This document shows positions 1 through 14,829 of a stretch of DNA of 64,000 nt, in pieces. How positions within the stretch are numbered: the first letter of the stretch is position 1; every line of letters begins with the position of its first letter. The DNA lies in the NCBI GenBank assembly GCA_037783545.1, contig JBBELK010001550.1, positions 1-64,000 on the forward strand, given 5' to 3'. A model generated the notes under the pieces. The model was not told the DNA's origin. It did no database searches and saw only the letters and a program-made list of their open reading frames with translations. The position numbers were made by a program, and so were the translations under genes. Origin of the DNA: Henricia sp. BOLD:AAB3569 (lineage: Eukaryota; Echinodermata; Asteroidea; Spinulosida; Echinasteridae).

Positions 1-560
1 GCACAGTTTTCGCACGAGCAGACGCCGCTTTCGTGAAACCTTGCGTCTGAAACGGTCGCTATTTTGGAACTGAAGGGATTGGCAGACAAACTTCCAATTT
101 TGCCTGCTAAAACAACTCTATATCCCAAACGTGTTGTGCAAATTTCAGCAATTTCCCGTTTAAAACCGACAGAGTTATCGTCGAATCTAGCAAAAACTCC
201 CTGCCGCACAGTTTTCGCACGAGCAGACGCCGCTTTCGTGAAACCTTGCGTCTGAAACGGTCGCTATTTTGGAACTGAAGGAATTGGCAGACAAACTTCC
301 AATTTTGCCTGCTAAAACAAACTCTATATCCCAAACGTGTTGTGCAAATTTCAGCAATTTCCCGTTTAAAACCGACAGAGTTATCGTCGAATCTAGCAAA
401 AAACTCCTTTTCGCACGAGCAGACGCCGCTTTCGTGAAACCTTGCGTCTGAAACGGTCGCTATTTTGGAACTGAAGGAATTGGCAGACAAACTTCCAATT
501 TTGCCTGCTAAAACAACTCGATATCCCAAACGTGTTGTGCAAATTTCAGCAATTTCCCGT

Positions 561-3500
561 TTAAACCGACAGAGTTATCGTCGAATCTAGCAAAAACTCC
601 CTGCCGGCACAGTTTTCGCACGAGCAGACGCCGCTTTCGTGAAACCTTGCGTCTGAAACGGTCGCTATTTTGGAACTGAAGGGATTGGCAGACAAACTTC
701 CAATTTTGCCTGCTAAAACAACTCTATATCCCAAACGTGTTGTGCAAATTTCAGCAATTTCCCGTTTAAAACCGACAGAGTTATCGTCGAATCTATCAAA
801 AACTCCCTGCAGGCACAGTTTTCGCACGAGCAGACGCCGCTTTCGTGAAACCTTGCGTCTGAAACGGTCGCTATTTTGGAACTGAAGGAATTGGCAGACA
901 AACTTCCAATTTTTCCTGCTAAAACAACTCTATATCCCAAACGTGTTGTGCACATTTCAGCAATTTCCCGTTTAAACCGACAGAGTTATCGTCGAATCTA
1001 GCAAAAACTCCTTTTCGCACGAGCAGACGCCGCTTTCGTGAAACCTTGCGTCTGAAACGGTCGCTATTTTGGAACTGAAGGAATTGGCAGACAAACTTCC
1101 AATTTTGCCTGCTAAAACAAACTCTATATCCCAAACGTGTTGTGCAAATTTCAGCAATTTCCCGTTTAAACCGACAGAGTTATCGTCGAATCTAGCAAAA
1201 AACTCCTTTTCGCACGAGCAGACGCCGCTTTCGTGAAACCTTGCGTCTGAAACGGTCGCTATTTTGGAACTGAAGGAATTGGCAGACAAACTTCCAATTT
1301 TGCCTGCTAAAACAACTCGATATCCCAAACGTGTTGTGCAAATTTCAGCAATTTCCCGTTTAAACCGACAGAGTTATCGTCGAATCTAGCAAAAACTCCC
1401 TGCCGGCACAGTTTTCGCACGAGCAGACGCCGCTTTCGTGAAACCTTGCGTCTGAAACGGTCGCTATTTTGGAACTGAAGGAATTGGCAGACAAACTTCC
1501 AATTTTGCCTGCTAAAACAACTCTATATCCCAAACGTGTTGTGCAAATTTCAGCAATTTCCCGTTTAAACCGACAGAGTTATCGTCGAATCTATCAAAAA
1601 CTCCCTGCAGGCACAGTTTTCGCACGAGCAGACGCCGCTTTCGTGAAACCTTGCGTCTGAAACGGTCGCTATTTTGGAACTGAAGGAATTGGCAGACAAA
1701 CTTCAACTTTTGCCTGCTAAAACAACTCTATATCCCAAACGTGTTGTAAAAATTCAGCAATTTCCCGTTTAAAACCGACAGAGTTATCGTCGAATCTAGC
1801 AAAAACTCCCTGCCGCACAGTTTTCGCACGAGCAGACGCCGCTTTCGTGAAACCTTGCGTCTGAAACGGTCGCTATTTTGGAACTGAAGGAATTGGCAGA
1901 CAAACTTCCAATTTTGCCTGCTAAAACAACTCTATATCCCAAACGTGTTGTGCAAATTTCAGCAATTTCCCGTTTAAACTGACAGAGTTATCGTCGAATC
2001 TAGCAAAAACTCCCTGCCGGCACAGTTTTCGCACGAGCAGACGCCGCTTTCGTGAAACCTTGCGTCTGAAAACGGTCGCTATTTTGGAACTGAGAGAATT
2101 TACAGACAAACTTCCAATTTTGCCTGCTAAAACAACTCTATATCCCAAACGTGTTGTGCACATTTCAGCAATTTCCCGTTTAAACCGACAGAGTTATCGT
2201 CGAATCTAGCAAAAACTCCTTTTCGCACGAGCAGACGCCGCTTTCGTGAAACCTTGCGTCTGAAACGGTCGCTATTTTTGGAACTGAAGGAATTGGCAGA
2301 CAAACTTCCAATTTTGCCTGCTAAAACAAACTCTATATCCCAAACGTGTTGTGCAAATTTCAGCAATTTCCCGTTTAAACCGACAGAGTTATCGTCGAAT
2401 CTAGCAAAAAACTCCTTTTCGCACGAGCAGACGCCGCTTTCGTGAAACCTTGCGTCTGAAACGGTCGCTATTTTGGAACTGAAGGAATTGGCAGACAAAC
2501 TTCCAATTTTGCCTGCTAAAACAACTCGATATCCCAAACGTGTTGTGCAAATTTCAGCAATTTCCCGTTTAAACCGACAGAGTTATCGTCGAATCTAGCA
2601 AAAACTCCCTGCCGGCACAGTTTTCGCACGAGCAGACGCCGCTTTCGTGAAACCTTGCGTCTGAAACGGTCGCTATTTTGGAACTGAAGGGATTGGCAGA
2701 CAAACTTCCAATTTTTCCTGCTAAAACAACTCTATATCCCAAACGTGTTGTGCAAATTTCAGCAATTTCCCGTTTAAACCGACAGAGTTATCGTCGAATC
2801 TAGCAAAAACTCCCTGCCGCACAGTTTTCGCACGAGCAGACGCCGCTTTCGTGAAACCTTGCGTCTGAAACGGTCGCTATTTTGGAACTGAAGGAATTGG
2901 CAGACAAACTTCCAATTTTGCCTGCTAAAACAACTCGATATCCCAAACGTGTTGTGCAAATTTCAGCAATTTCCCGTTTAAACCGACAGAGTTATCGTCG
3001 AATCTAGCAAAAACTCCCTGCCGGCACAGTTTTCGCACGAGCAGACGCCGCTTTCGTGAAACCTTGCGTCTGAAACGGTCGCTATTTTGGAACTGAAGGG
3101 ATTGGCAGACAAACTTCCAATTTTGCCTGCTAAAACAACTCTATATCCCAAACGTGTTGTGCAAATTTCAGCAATTTCCCGTTTAAACCGACAGAGTTAT
3201 CGTCGAATCTAGCAAAAACTCCTTTTCGCACGAGCAGACGCCGCTTTCGTGAAACCTTGCGTCTGAAACGGTCGCTATTTTGGAACTGAAGGAATTGGCA
3301 GACAAACTTCCAATTTTGCCTGCTAAAACAACTCTATATCCCAAACGTGTTGTGCAAATTTCAGCAATTTCCCGTTTAAAACCGACAGAGTTATCGTCGA
3401 ATCTAGCAAAAACTCCTTTTCGCACGAGCAGACGCCGCTTTCGTGAAACCTTGCGTCTGAAACGGTCGCTATTTTGGAACTGAAGGAATTGGCAGACAAA

Positions 3501-4756
3501 CTTCCAATTTTGCCTGCTAAAACAACTCTATATCCCAAACGTGTTGTGCACATTTCAGCGATTTCCCGTTAAAACCGACAGAGTTATCGTCGAATCTAGC
3601 AAAAACTCCCTGCCGCACAGTTTTCGCACGAGCAGACGCCGCTTTCGTGAAACCTTGCGTCTGAAACGGTCGCTATTTTGGAACTGAAGGAATTGGCAGA
3701 CAAACTTCCAATTTTGCCTGCTAAAACAACTCGATATCCCAAACGTGTTGTGCAAATTTCAGCAATTTCCCGTTTAAACCGACAGAGTTATCGTCGAATC
3801 TAGCAAAAACTCCCTGCCGGCACAGTTTTCGCACGAGCAGACGCCGCTTTCGTGAAACCTTGCGTCTGAAACGGTCGCTATTTTGGAACTGAAGGGATTG
3901 GCAGACAAACTTCCAATTTTGCCTGCTAAAACAACTCTATATCCCAAACGTGTTGTGCAAATTTCAGCAATTTCCCGTTTAAACCGACAGAGTTATCGTC
4001 GAATCTAGCAAAAACTCCCTGCCGCACAGTTTTCGCACGAGCAGACGCCGCTTTCGTGAAACCTTGCGTCTGAAACGGTCGCTATTTTGGAACTGAAGGA
4101 ATTGGCAGACAAACTTCCAATTTTGCCTGCTAAAACAAACTCTATATCCCAAACGTGTTGTGCAAATTTCAGCAATTTCCCGTTTAAACCGACAGAGTTA
4201 TCGTCGAATCTAGCAAAAACTCCTTTTCGCACGAGCAGACGCCGCTTTCGTGAAACCTTGCGTCTGAAACGGTCGCTATTTTGGAACTGAAGGAATTGGC
4301 AGACAAACTTCCAATTTTGCCTTCTAAAACAACTCGATATCCCAAACGTGTTGTGCAAATTTCAGCAATTTCCCGTTTAAACCGACAGAGTTATCGTCGA
4401 ATCTAGCAAAAACTCCCTGCCGGCACAGTTTTCGCACGAGCAGACGCCGCTTTCGTGAAACCTTGCGTCTGAAACGGTCGCTATTTTGGAACTGAAGGGA
4501 TTGGCAGACAAACTTCCAATTTTGCCTGCTAAAACAACTCTATATCCCAAACGTGTTGTGCAAATTTCAGCAATTTCCCGTTTAAAACCGACAGAGTTAT
4601 CGTCGAATCTATCAAAAACTCCCTGCAGGCACAGTTTTCGCACGAGCAGACGCCGCTTTCGTGAAACCTTGCGTCTGAAACGGTCGCTATTTTGGAACTG
4701 AAGGAATTGGCAGACAAACTTCCAATTTTGCCTGCTAAAACAACTCTATATCCCAA
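561..4756 (+). repeat. Satellite segment repeated at 3816-bp offset
   Basis: The run of three monomers near 561-955, with variants such as GAATCTATC and CCCTGCAGGCACAG, is repeated near 4377-4756 at an offset of 3816 bp (about 19 monomers). Between these, shorter blocks (for example 970-1330 and 2180-2540) share the paired variants AAACAAACTC and AAAAAACTCC. This part of the array is therefore organised by a different higher-order unit from the 4139-bp one to its right. I did not delimit exact unit borders. Confidence 0.6.
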
Positions 4757-6649
4757 ACGTGTTGTAAAAATTTCAGCAATTTCCCGTTTAAACCGACAGA
4801 GTCATCGTCGAATCTAGCAAAAACTCCTTTTCGCACGAGCAGACGCCGCTTTCGTGAAACCTTGCGTCTGAAACGGTCGCTATTTTGGAACTGAAGGAAT
4901 TGGCAGACAACCTTCCAATTTTGTCTGCTAAAACAACTCTATATCCCAAACGTGTTGTGCAAATTTCAGCAATTTCCCGTTTAAACCGACAGAGTTATCG
5001 TCGAATCTAGCAAAAACTCCTTTTCGCACGAGCAGACGCCGCTTTCGTGAAACCTTGCGTCTGAAACGGTCGCTATTTTGGAACTGAAGGAATTGGCAGA
5101 CAAACTTCCAATTTTGCCTGCTAAAACAACTCTATATCCCAAACGTGTTGTGCAAATTTCAGCAATTTCCCGTTTAAACCGACAGAGTTATCGTCGAATC
5201 TAGCAAAAACTCCTTTTCGCACGAGCAGACGCCGCTTTCGTGAAACCTTGCGTCTGAAACGGTCGCTATTTTGGAACTGAAGGAATTGGCAGACAAACTT
5301 CAAATTTTGCCTGCTAAAACAACTCTATATCCCAAACGTGTTTGTAAAAATTTCAGCAATTTCCCGTTTAAACCGACAGAGTTATCGTCGAATCTAGCAA
5401 AAACTCCCTGCCGCACAGTTTTCGCACGAGCAGACGCCGCTTTCGTGAAACCTTGCGTCTGAAACGGTCGCTATTTTGGAACTGAAGGGATTGGCAGACA
5501 AACTTCCAATTTTGCCTGCTAAAACAACTCTATATCCCAAACGTGTTGTGCAAATTTCAGCAATTTCCCGTTTAAACCGACAGAGTTATCGTCGAATCTA
5601 TCAAAAAACTCCCTGCAGGCGCAGTTTTCGCACGAGCAGACGCCGCTTTCGTGAAACCTTGCGTCTGAAACGGTCGCTATTTTGGAACTGAAGGAATTGG
5701 CAGACAAACTTCCAATTTTGCCTGCTAAAACAACTCTATATCCCAAACGTGTTGTAAAAATTTCAGCAATTTCCCGTTTAAACCGACAGAGTCATCGTCG
5801 AATCTAGCAAAAACTCCTTTTCGCACGAGCAGACGCCGCTTTCGTGAAACCTTGCGTCTGAAACGGTCGCTATTTTGGAACTGAAGGAATTGGCAGACAA
5901 CCTTCCAATTTTGTCTGCTAAAACAACTCTATATCCCAAACGTGTTGTGCAAATTTCAGCAATTTCCCGTTTAAACCGACAGAGTTATCGTCGAATCTAG
6001 CAAAAACTCCTTTTCGCACGAGCAGACGCCGCTTTCGTGAAACCTTGCGTCTGAAACGGTCGCTATTTTGGAACTGAAGGAATTGGCAGACAAACTTCCA
6101 ATTTTGCCTGCTAAAACAACTCTATATCTCAAACGTGTTGTGCAAATTTCAGCAATTTCCCGTTTAAAACCGACAGAGTTATCGTCGAATCTAGCAAAAA
6201 CTCCTTTTCGCACGAGCAGACGCCGCTTTCGTGAAACCTTGCGTCTGAAACGGTCGCTATTTTGGAACTGAAGGAATTGGCAGACAAACTTCCAATTTTG
6301 CCTGCTAAAACAACTCTATATCCCAAACGTGTTGTGCAAATTTCAGCAATTTCCCGTTTAAAACCGACAGAGTTATCGTCGAATCTAGCAAAAACTCCTT
6401 TTCGCACGAGCAGACGCCGCTTTCGTGAAACCTTGCGTCTGAAACGGTCGCTATTTTGGAACTGAAGGAATTGGCAGACAAACTTCCAATTTTGCCTGCT
6501 AAAACAACTCTATATCCCAAACGTGTTGTGCACATTTCAGCGATTTCCCGTTTAAACCGACAGAGTTATCGTCGAATCTAGCAAAAACTCCCTGCCGGCA
6601 CAGTTTTCGCACGAGCAGACGCCGCTTTCGTGAAACCTTGCGTCTGAAA

Positions 6650-9600
6650 ACGGTCGCTATTTTGGAACTGAAGGAATTGGCACACAAACTTTCAATTCTG
6701 CCTGCTAAAACAACTCTATATCCCAAACGTGTTGTGCAAATTTCAGCAATTTCCCGTTTAAACCGACAGAGTCATCGTCGAATCTAGCAAAAACTCCTTT
6801 TCGCACGAGCAGACGCCGCTTTCGTGAAACCTTGCGTCTGAAACGGTCGCTATTTTGCACCTGAAGGAATTGGCAGACAAACTTCCAATTTTGTCTGCTA
6901 AAACAACTCTATATCCCAAACGTGTTGTGCAAATTTCAGCAATTTCCCGTTTAAACCGACAGAGTTATCGTCGAATCTATAGCAAAAACTCCTTTTCGCA
7001 CGAGCAGACGCCGCTTTCGTGAAACCTTGCGTCTGAAACGGTCGCTATTTTGGAACTGAAGGAATTGGCAGACAAACTTCCAATTTTGCCTGCTAAAACA
7101 ACTCTATATCTCAAACGTGTTGTGCAAATTTCAGCAATTTCCCGTTTAAACCGACAGAGTTATCGTCGAATCTAGCAAAAACTCCTTTTCGCACGAGCAG
7201 ACGCCGCTTTCGTGAAACCTTGCGTCTGAAACGGTCGCTATTTTGGAACTGAAGGAATTGGCAGACAAACTTCCAATTTTGCCTGCTAAAACAACTCTAT
7301 ATCCCAAACGTGTTGTGCAAATTTCAGCAATTTCCCGTTTAAACCGACAGAGTTATCGTCGAATCTAGCAAAAACTCCTTTTCGCACGAGCAGACGCCGC
7401 TTTCGTGAAACCTTGCGTCTGAAACGGTCGCTATTTTGGAACTGAAGGAATTGGCAGACAAACTTCCAATTTTGCCTGCTAAAACAACTCTATATCCCAA
7501 ACGTGTTGTGCAAATTTCAGCAATTTCCCGTTTAAACCGACAGAGTTATCGTCGAATCTAGCAAAAACTCCCTGCCGGCACAGTTTTCGCACGAGCAGAC
7601 GCCGCTTTCGTGAAACCTTGCGTCTGAAACGGTCGCTATTTTGGAACTGAAGGAATTGGCGGACAAACTTCCAATTTTGCCTGCTAAAACAACTCTATAT
7701 CCCAAACGTGTTGTGCAAATTTCAGCAATTTCCCGTTTAAACCGACAGAGTTATCGTCGAATCTAGCAAAAACTCCTTTTCGCACGAGCAGACGCCGCTT
7801 TCGTGAAACCTTGCGTCTGAAACGGTCGCTATTTTGGAACTGAAGGAATTGGCAGACAAACTTCCAATTTTGCCTGCTAAAACAACTCTATATCCCAAAC
7901 GTGTTGTGCAAATTTCAGCAATTTCCCGTTTAAACCGACAGAGTTATCGTCGAATCTAGCAAAAACTCCTTTTCGCACGAGCAGACGCCGCTTTCGTGAA
8001 ACCTTGCGTCTGAAACGGTCGCTATTTTGGAACTGAAGGAATTGGCAGACAAACTTCCAATTTTGCCTGCTAAAACAACTCTATATCCCAAACGTGTTGT
8101 GCACATTTCAGCGATTTCCCGTTTAAACCGACAGAGTTATCGTCGAATCTAGCAAAAACTCCCTGCCGGCACAGTTTTCGCACGAGCAGACGCCGCTTTC
8201 GTGAAACCTTGCGTCTGAAACGGTCGCTATTTTGGAACTGAAGGAATTGGCGGACAAACTTCCAATTTTGCCTGCTAAAACAACTCTATATCCCAAACGT
8301 GTTGTGCAAATTTCAGCAATTTCCCGTTCAAACCGACAGAGTTATCGTCGAATCTAGCAAAAACTCCCTGCCGGCACAGTTTTCGCACGAGCAGACGCCG
8401 CTTTCGTGAAACCTTGCGTCTGAAAAGGTCGCTATTTTGGAACTGAAGGAATTGGCACACAAACTTTCAATTCTGCCTGCTAAAACAACTCTATATCCCA
8501 AACGTGTTGTGCAAATTTCAGCAATTTCCCGTTTAAACCGACAGAGTCATCGTCGAATCTAGCAAAAACTCCTTTTCGCACGAGCAGACGCCGCTTTCGT
8601 GAAACCTTGCGTCTGAAACGGTCGCTATTTTGCACCTGAAGGAATTGGCAGACAAACTTCCAATTTTGTCTGCTAAAACAACTCTATATCCCAAACGTGT
8701 TGTGCAAATTTCAGCAATTTCCCGTTTAAACCGACAGAGTTATCGTCGAATCTAGCAAAAACTCCTTTTCGCACGAGCAGACGCCGCTTTCGTGAAACCT
8801 TGCGTCTGAAACGGTCGCTATTTTGGAACTGAAGGAATTGGCAGACAAACTTCCAATTTTGCCTGCTAAAACAACTCTATATCCCAAACGTGTTGTGCAA
8901 ATTTCAGCAATTTCCCGTTTAAACCGACAGAGTTATCGTCGAATCTAGCAAAAACTCCCTGCCGGCACAGTTTTCGCACGAGCAGACGCCGCTTTCGTGA
9001 AACCTTGCGTCTGAAACGGTCGCTATTTTGGAACTGAAGGAATTGGCGGACAAACTTCCAATTTTGCCTGCTAAAACAACTCTATATCCCAAACGTGTTG
9101 TGCAAATTTCAGCAATTTCCCGTTTAAACCGACAGAGTTATCGTCGAATCTAGCAAAAACTCCTTTTCGCACGAGCAGACGCCGCTTTCGTGAAACCTTG
9201 CGTCTGAAACGGTCGCTATTTTGGAACTGAAGGAATTGGCAGACAAACTTCCAATTTTGCCTGCTAAAACAACTCTATATCCCAAACGTGTTGTGCAAAT
9301 TTCAGCAATTTCCCGTTTAAACCGACAGAGTTATCGTCGAATCTAGCAAAAACTCCTTTTCGCACGAGCAGACGCCGCTTTCGTGAAACCTTGCGTCTGA
9401 AACGGTCGCTATTTTGGAACTGAAGGAATTGGCAGACAAACTTCCAATTTTGCCTGCTAAAACAACTCTATATCCCAAACGTGTTGTGCACATTTCAGCG
9501 ATTTCCCGTTTAAACCGACAGAGTTATCGTCGAATCTAGCAAAAACTCCCTGCCGGCACAGTTTTCGCACGAGCAGACGCCGCTTTCGTGAAACCTTGCG

Positions 9601-12600
9601 TCTGAAACGGTCGCTATTTTGGAACTGAAGGGATTGGCAGACAAACTTCCAATTTTGCCTGCTAAAACAACTCTATATCCCAAACGTGTTGTGCAAATTT
9701 CAGCAATTTCCCGTTTAAACCGACAGAGTTATCGTCGAATCTATCAAAAACTCCCTGCAGGCGCAGTTTTCGCACGAGCAGACGCCGCTTTCGTGAAACC
9801 TTGCGTCTGAAACGGTCGCTATTTTGGAACTGAAGGAATTGGCAGACAAACTTCCAATTTTGCCTGCTAAAACAACTCTATATCCCAAACGTGTTGTAAA
9901 AATTTCAGCAATTTCCCGTTTAAACCGACAGAGTCATCGTCGAATCTAGCAAAAACTCCTTTTCGCACGAGCAGACGCCGCTTTCGTGAAACCTTGCGTC
10001 TGAAACGGTCGCTATTTTGGAACTGAAGGAATTGGCAGACAACCTTCCAATTTTGTCTGCTAAAACAACTCTATATCCCAAACGTGTTGTGCAAATTTCA
10101 GCAATTTCCCGTTTAAACCGACAGAGTTATCGTCGAATCTAGCAAAAACTCCTTTTCGCACGAGCAGACGCCGCTTTCGTGAAACCTTGCGTCTGAAACG
10201 GTCGCTATTTTGGAACTGAAGGAATTGGCAGACAAACTTCCAATTTTGCCTGCTAAAACAACTCTATATCTCAAACGTGTTGTGCAAATTTCAGCAATTT
10301 CCCGTTTAAACCGACAGAGTTATCGTCGAATCTAGCAAAAACTCCTTTTCGCACGAGCAGACGCCGCTTTCGTGAAACCTTGCGTCTGAAACGGTCGCTA
10401 TTTTGGAACTGAAGGAATTGGCAGACAAACTTCCAATTTTGCCTGCTAAAACAACTCTATATCCCAAACGTGTTGTGCAAGTTTCAGCAATTTCCCGTTT
10501 AAACCGACAGAGTTATCGTCGAATCTAGCAAAAACTCCTTTTCGCACGAGCAGACGCCGCTTTCGTGAAACCTTGCGTCTGAAACGGTCGCTATTTTGGA
10601 ACTGAAGGAATTGGCAGACAAACTTCCAATTTTGCCTGCTAAAACAACTCTATATCCCAAACGTGTTGTGCACATTTCAGCGATTTCCCGTTTAAACCGA
10701 CAGAGTTATCGTCGAATCTAGCAAAAACTCCCTGCCGGCACAGTTTTCGCACGAGCAGACGCCGCTTTCGTGAAACCTTGCGTCTGAAACGGTCGCTATT
10801 TTGGAACTGAAGGAATTGGCACACAAACTTTCAATTCTGCCTGCTAAAACAACTCTATATCCCAAACGTGTTGTGCAAATTTCAGCAATTTCCCGTTTAA
10901 ACCGACAGAGTCATCGTCGAATCTAGCAAAAACTCCTTTTCGCACGAGCAGACGCCGCTTTCGTGAAACCTTGCGTCTGAAACGGTCGCTATTTTGCACC
11001 TGAAGGAATTGGCAGACAAACTTCCAATTTTGTCTGCTAAAACAACTCTATATCCCAAACGTGTTGTGCAAATTTCAGCAATTTCCCGTTTAAACCGACA
11101 GAGTTATCGTCGAATCTATAGCAAAAACTCCTTTTCGCACGAGCAGACGCCGCTTTCGTGAAACCTTGCGTCTGAAACGGTCGCTATTTTGGAACTGAAG
11201 GAATTGGCAGACAAACTTCCAATTTTGCCTGCTAAAACAACTCTATATCTCAAACGTGTTGTGCAAATTTCAGCAATTTCCCGTTTAAACCGACAGAGTT
11301 ATCGTCGAATCTAGCAAAAACTCCTTTTCGCACGAGCAGACGCCGCTTTCGTGAAACCTTGCGTCTGAAACGGTCGCTATTTTGGAACTGAAGGAATTGG
11401 CAGACAAACTTCCAATTTTGCCTGCTAAAACAACTCTATATCCCAAACGTGTTGTGCAAATTTCAGCAATTTCCCGTTTAAACCGACAGAGTTATCGTCG
11501 AATCTAGCAAAAACTCCTTTTCGCACGAGCAGACGCCGCTTTCGTGAAACCTTGCGTCTGAAACGGTCGCTATTTTGGAACTGAAGGAATTGGCAGACAA
11601 ACTTCCAATTTTGCCTGCTAAAACAACTCTATATCCCAAACGTGTTGTGCAAATTTCAGCAATTTCCCGTTTAAACCGACAGAGTTATCGTCGAATCTAG
11701 CAAAAACTCCCTGCCGGCACAGTTTTCGCACGAGCAGACGCCGCTTTCGTGAAACCTTGCGTCTGAAACGGTCGCTATTTTGGAACTGAAGGAATTGGCG
11801 GACAAACTTCCAATTTTGCCTGCTAAAACAACTCTATATCCCAAACGTGTTGTGCAAATTTCAGCAATTTCCCGTTTAAACCGACAGAGTTATCGTCGAA
11901 TCTAGCAAAAACTCCTTTTCGCACGAGCAGACGCCGCTTTCGTGAAACCTTGCGTCTGAAACGGTCGCTATTTTGGAACTGAAGGAATTGGCAGACAAAC
12001 TTCCAATTTTGCCTGCTAAAACAACTCTATATCCCAAACGTGTTGTGCAAATTTCAGCAATTTCCCGTTTAAACCGACAGAGTTATCGTCGAATCTAGCA
12101 AAAACTCCTTTTCGCACGAGCAGACGCCGCTTTCGTGAAACCTTGCGTCTGAAACGGTCGCTATTTTGGAACTGAAGGAATTGGCAGACAAACTTCCAAT
12201 TTTGCCTGCTAAAACAACTCTATATCCCAAACGTGTTGTGCACATTTCAGCGATTTCCCGTTTAAACCGACAGAGTTATCGTCGAATCTAGCAAAAACTC
12301 CCTGCCGGCACAGTTTTCGCACGAGCAGACGCCGCTTTCGTGAAACCTTGCGTCTGAAACGGTCGCTATTTTGGAACTGAAGGAATTGGCGGACAAACTT
12401 CCAATTTTGCCTGCTAAAACAACTCTATATCCCAAACGTGTTGTGCAAATTTCAGCAATTTCCCGTTCAAACCGACAGAGTTATCGTCGAATCTAGCAAA
12501 AACTCCCTGCCGGCACAGTTTTCGCACGAGCAGACGCCGCTTTCGTGAAACCTTGCGTCTGAAACGGTCGCTATTTTGGAACTGAAGGAATTGGCACACA

Positions 12601-13990
12601 AACTTTCAATTCTGCCTGCTAAAACAACTCTATATCCCAAACGTGTTGTGCAAATTTCAGCAATTTCCCGTTTAAACCGACAGAGTTATCGTCGAATCTA
12701 GCAAAAACTCCTTTTCGCACGAGCAGACGCCGCTTTCGTGAAACCTTGCGTCTGAAACGGTCGCTATTTTGGAACTGAAGGAATTGGCAGACAAACTTCC
12801 AATTTTGCCTGCTAAAACAACTCTATATCCCAAACGTGTTGTGCAAATTTCAGCAATTTCCCGTTTAAACCGACAGAGTTATCGTCGAATCTAGCAAAAA
12901 CTCCCTGCCGGCACAGTTTTCGCACGAGCAGACGCCGCTTTCGTGAAACCTTGCGTCTGAAACGGTCGCTATTTTGGAACTGAAGGAATTGGCGGACAAA
13001 CTTCCAATTTTGCCTGCTAAAACAACTCTATATCCCAAACGTGTTGTGCAAATTTCAGCAATTTCCCGTTTAAACCGACAGAGTTATCGTCGAATCTAGC
13101 AAAAACTCCTTTTCGCACGAGCAGACGCCGCTTTCGTGAAACCTTGCGTCTGAAACGGTCGCTATTTTGGAACTGAAGGAATTGGCAGACAAACTTCCAA
13201 TTTTGCCTGCTAAAACAACTCTATATCCCAAACGTGTTGTGCAAATTTCAGCAATTTCCCGTTTAAACCGACAGAGTTATCGTCGAATCTAGCAAAAACT
13301 CCTTTTCGCACGAGCAGACGCCGCTTTCGTGAAACCTTGCGTCTGAAACGGTCGCTATTTTGGAACTGAAGGAATTGGCAGACAAACTTCCAATTTTGCC
13401 TGCTAAAACAACTCTATATCCCAAACGTGTTGTGCACATTTCAGCGATTTCCCGTTTAAACCGACAGAGTTATCGTCGAATCTAGCAAAAACTCCCTGCC
13501 GGCACAGTTTTCGCACGAGCAGACGCCGCTTTCGTGAAACCTTGCGTCTGAAACGGTCGCTATTTTGGAACTGAAGGAATTGGCGGACAAACTTCCAATT
13601 TTGCCTGCTAAAACAACTCTATATCCCAAACGTGTTGTGCAAATTTCAGCAATTTCCCGTTCAAACCGACAGAGTTATCGTCGAATCTAGCAAAAACTCC
13701 CTGCCGGCACAGTTTTCGCACGAGCAGACGCCGCTTTCGTGAAACCTTGCGTCTGAAACGGTCGCTATTTTGGAACTGAAGGAATTGGCACACAAACTTT
13801 CAATTCTGCCTGCTAAAACAACTCTATATCCCAAACGTGTTGTGCAAATTTCAGCAATTTCCCGTTTAAACCGACAGAGTCATCGTCGAATCTAGCAAAA
13901 ACTCCTTTTCGCACGAGCAGACGCCGCTTTCGTGAAACCTTGCGTCTGAAACGGTCGCTATTTTGCACCTGAAGGAATTGGCAGACAAAC
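6650..13990 (+). repeat. Higher-order satellite repeat, 4139-bp (21-monomer) period
   Basis: Rare monomer variants recur at one fixed offset. The CACACAAACTTTCAATTCTG variant lies at 6681 and again at 10820, and also at 8456 and 12595. The TTTTGCACCTG variant lies at 6857 and 10996. The ATAGC insertion variant lies at 6977 and 11116. Every offset is 4139 bp, which equals 7 L plus 14 S monomers (7x205 + 14x193 = 4137) plus the 2-base AT insertion. Slightly fewer than two periods are present. An end-proximal segment (about 12660-13500) deviates, so the last copy is rearranged. Confidence 0.8.
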
Positions 13991-14093
13991 TTCCAATTTT
14001 GTCTGCTAAAACAACTCTATATCCCAAACGTGTTGTGCAAATTTCAGCAATTTCCCGTTTAAACCGACAGAGTTATCGTCGAATCTATAGCAA

Positions 14094-14755
14094 CAGCATT
14101 GGATATATTTTGGTATTATTGGAAATTTGATTATTTCATTTTTTACTATTAATTTCAATGAAATACGTCTTTTTAAGAGGCCAACTACATTTTTTGACAG
14201 CATTTTTTTAAGGTTGCAGGTAAATTGAGGGAAACTTAAGGTTCTGACAGCATATTATCGTAATTACACGTGAAACACACCAGATGACAAACAAATTTAG
14301 AAGCGTTCAAAACATAATTAGTCAACTGAGCATCTTTATTTCTTCTTTTAAATTCTAAATTACACAAATAAAATAACAAGTAGTAATAAATTATAAATGT
14401 TGTCTGCCAAAATTAAACAATCTGTTATACTATGGAAACCAAACTGAATAAGTAACACATATGTACCCAAAAGTGGCACAGGCAATAAACCATACCGTTT
14501 TTAAACTAAAAAATACTAACTATTGTGTTTAAGGCCGTTTGTGTTCTATATTTGACAATTCCAACATAATTTTTAACAACTTCTTTAAAATAAGTGGATT
14601 TAGCAGGAAAAATAAACAACAGTGACATGACAAAGCCTTTACAACAACAAAACTTTCAAAATACAGACCAATACATGTAGTGAGCATTGTTTATAACACC
14701 GAAAGCAGTTTGTAATAAGCACAACGCAGATGGGGAAGTTGTTGTGATACGCTCT
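14094..14755. other. AT-rich non-satellite DNA, no feature recognised
   Basis: The sequence is AT-rich and unique within the window, without open frames of note. It separates the satellite edge from the 54-bp minisatellite. The corresponding right-hand spacer (46440-46762) has similar composition, but I could not align the two convincingly. Confidence 0.5.
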
Positions 14756-14829
14756 CTACATGAACCATAGAGGGCAGATTATTATGGTACACCGACCACC
14801 TTACTGTTCATGGACCACATAGGGGAAAG

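Larger units (their letters stand above)
1..14093 (+). repeat. Satellite DNA array, left block (about 193/205-bp monomers)
   Basis: About 70 head-to-tail monomers fill this stretch and continue off the left edge. Landmarks in each monomer are CAGTTTTCGCACGAGCAGACG, GGAACTGAAGGAATTGGCAG, CCAAACGTGTTGTGC and CCGACAGAGTTATCGTCGAA. Two length classes exist: L (about 205 bp), carrying CTGCCGGCACAG after AAAAACTCC, and S (about 193 bp), lacking exactly those 12 bases. Single-base indels (an extra A in TTTAAAACCG or AAACAAACTC) and marker variants (CACATTTCAGCG, CACACAAACTTTCAATTCTG, TTTTGCACCTG, GAATCTATAGC) give individual monomers an identity. Short minus-strand open frames run through many monomers. 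They are not genes: neither 205 nor 193 is a multiple of three, so the frame shifts at every copy. The array stops abruptly inside a monomer, after GAATCTATAGCAA. Confidence 0.97.

Noticed and set aside
1-14093. CRISPR array.
   Set aside because: The repeats are about 200 bp, contiguous and without unique spacers, in an animal-type genome.
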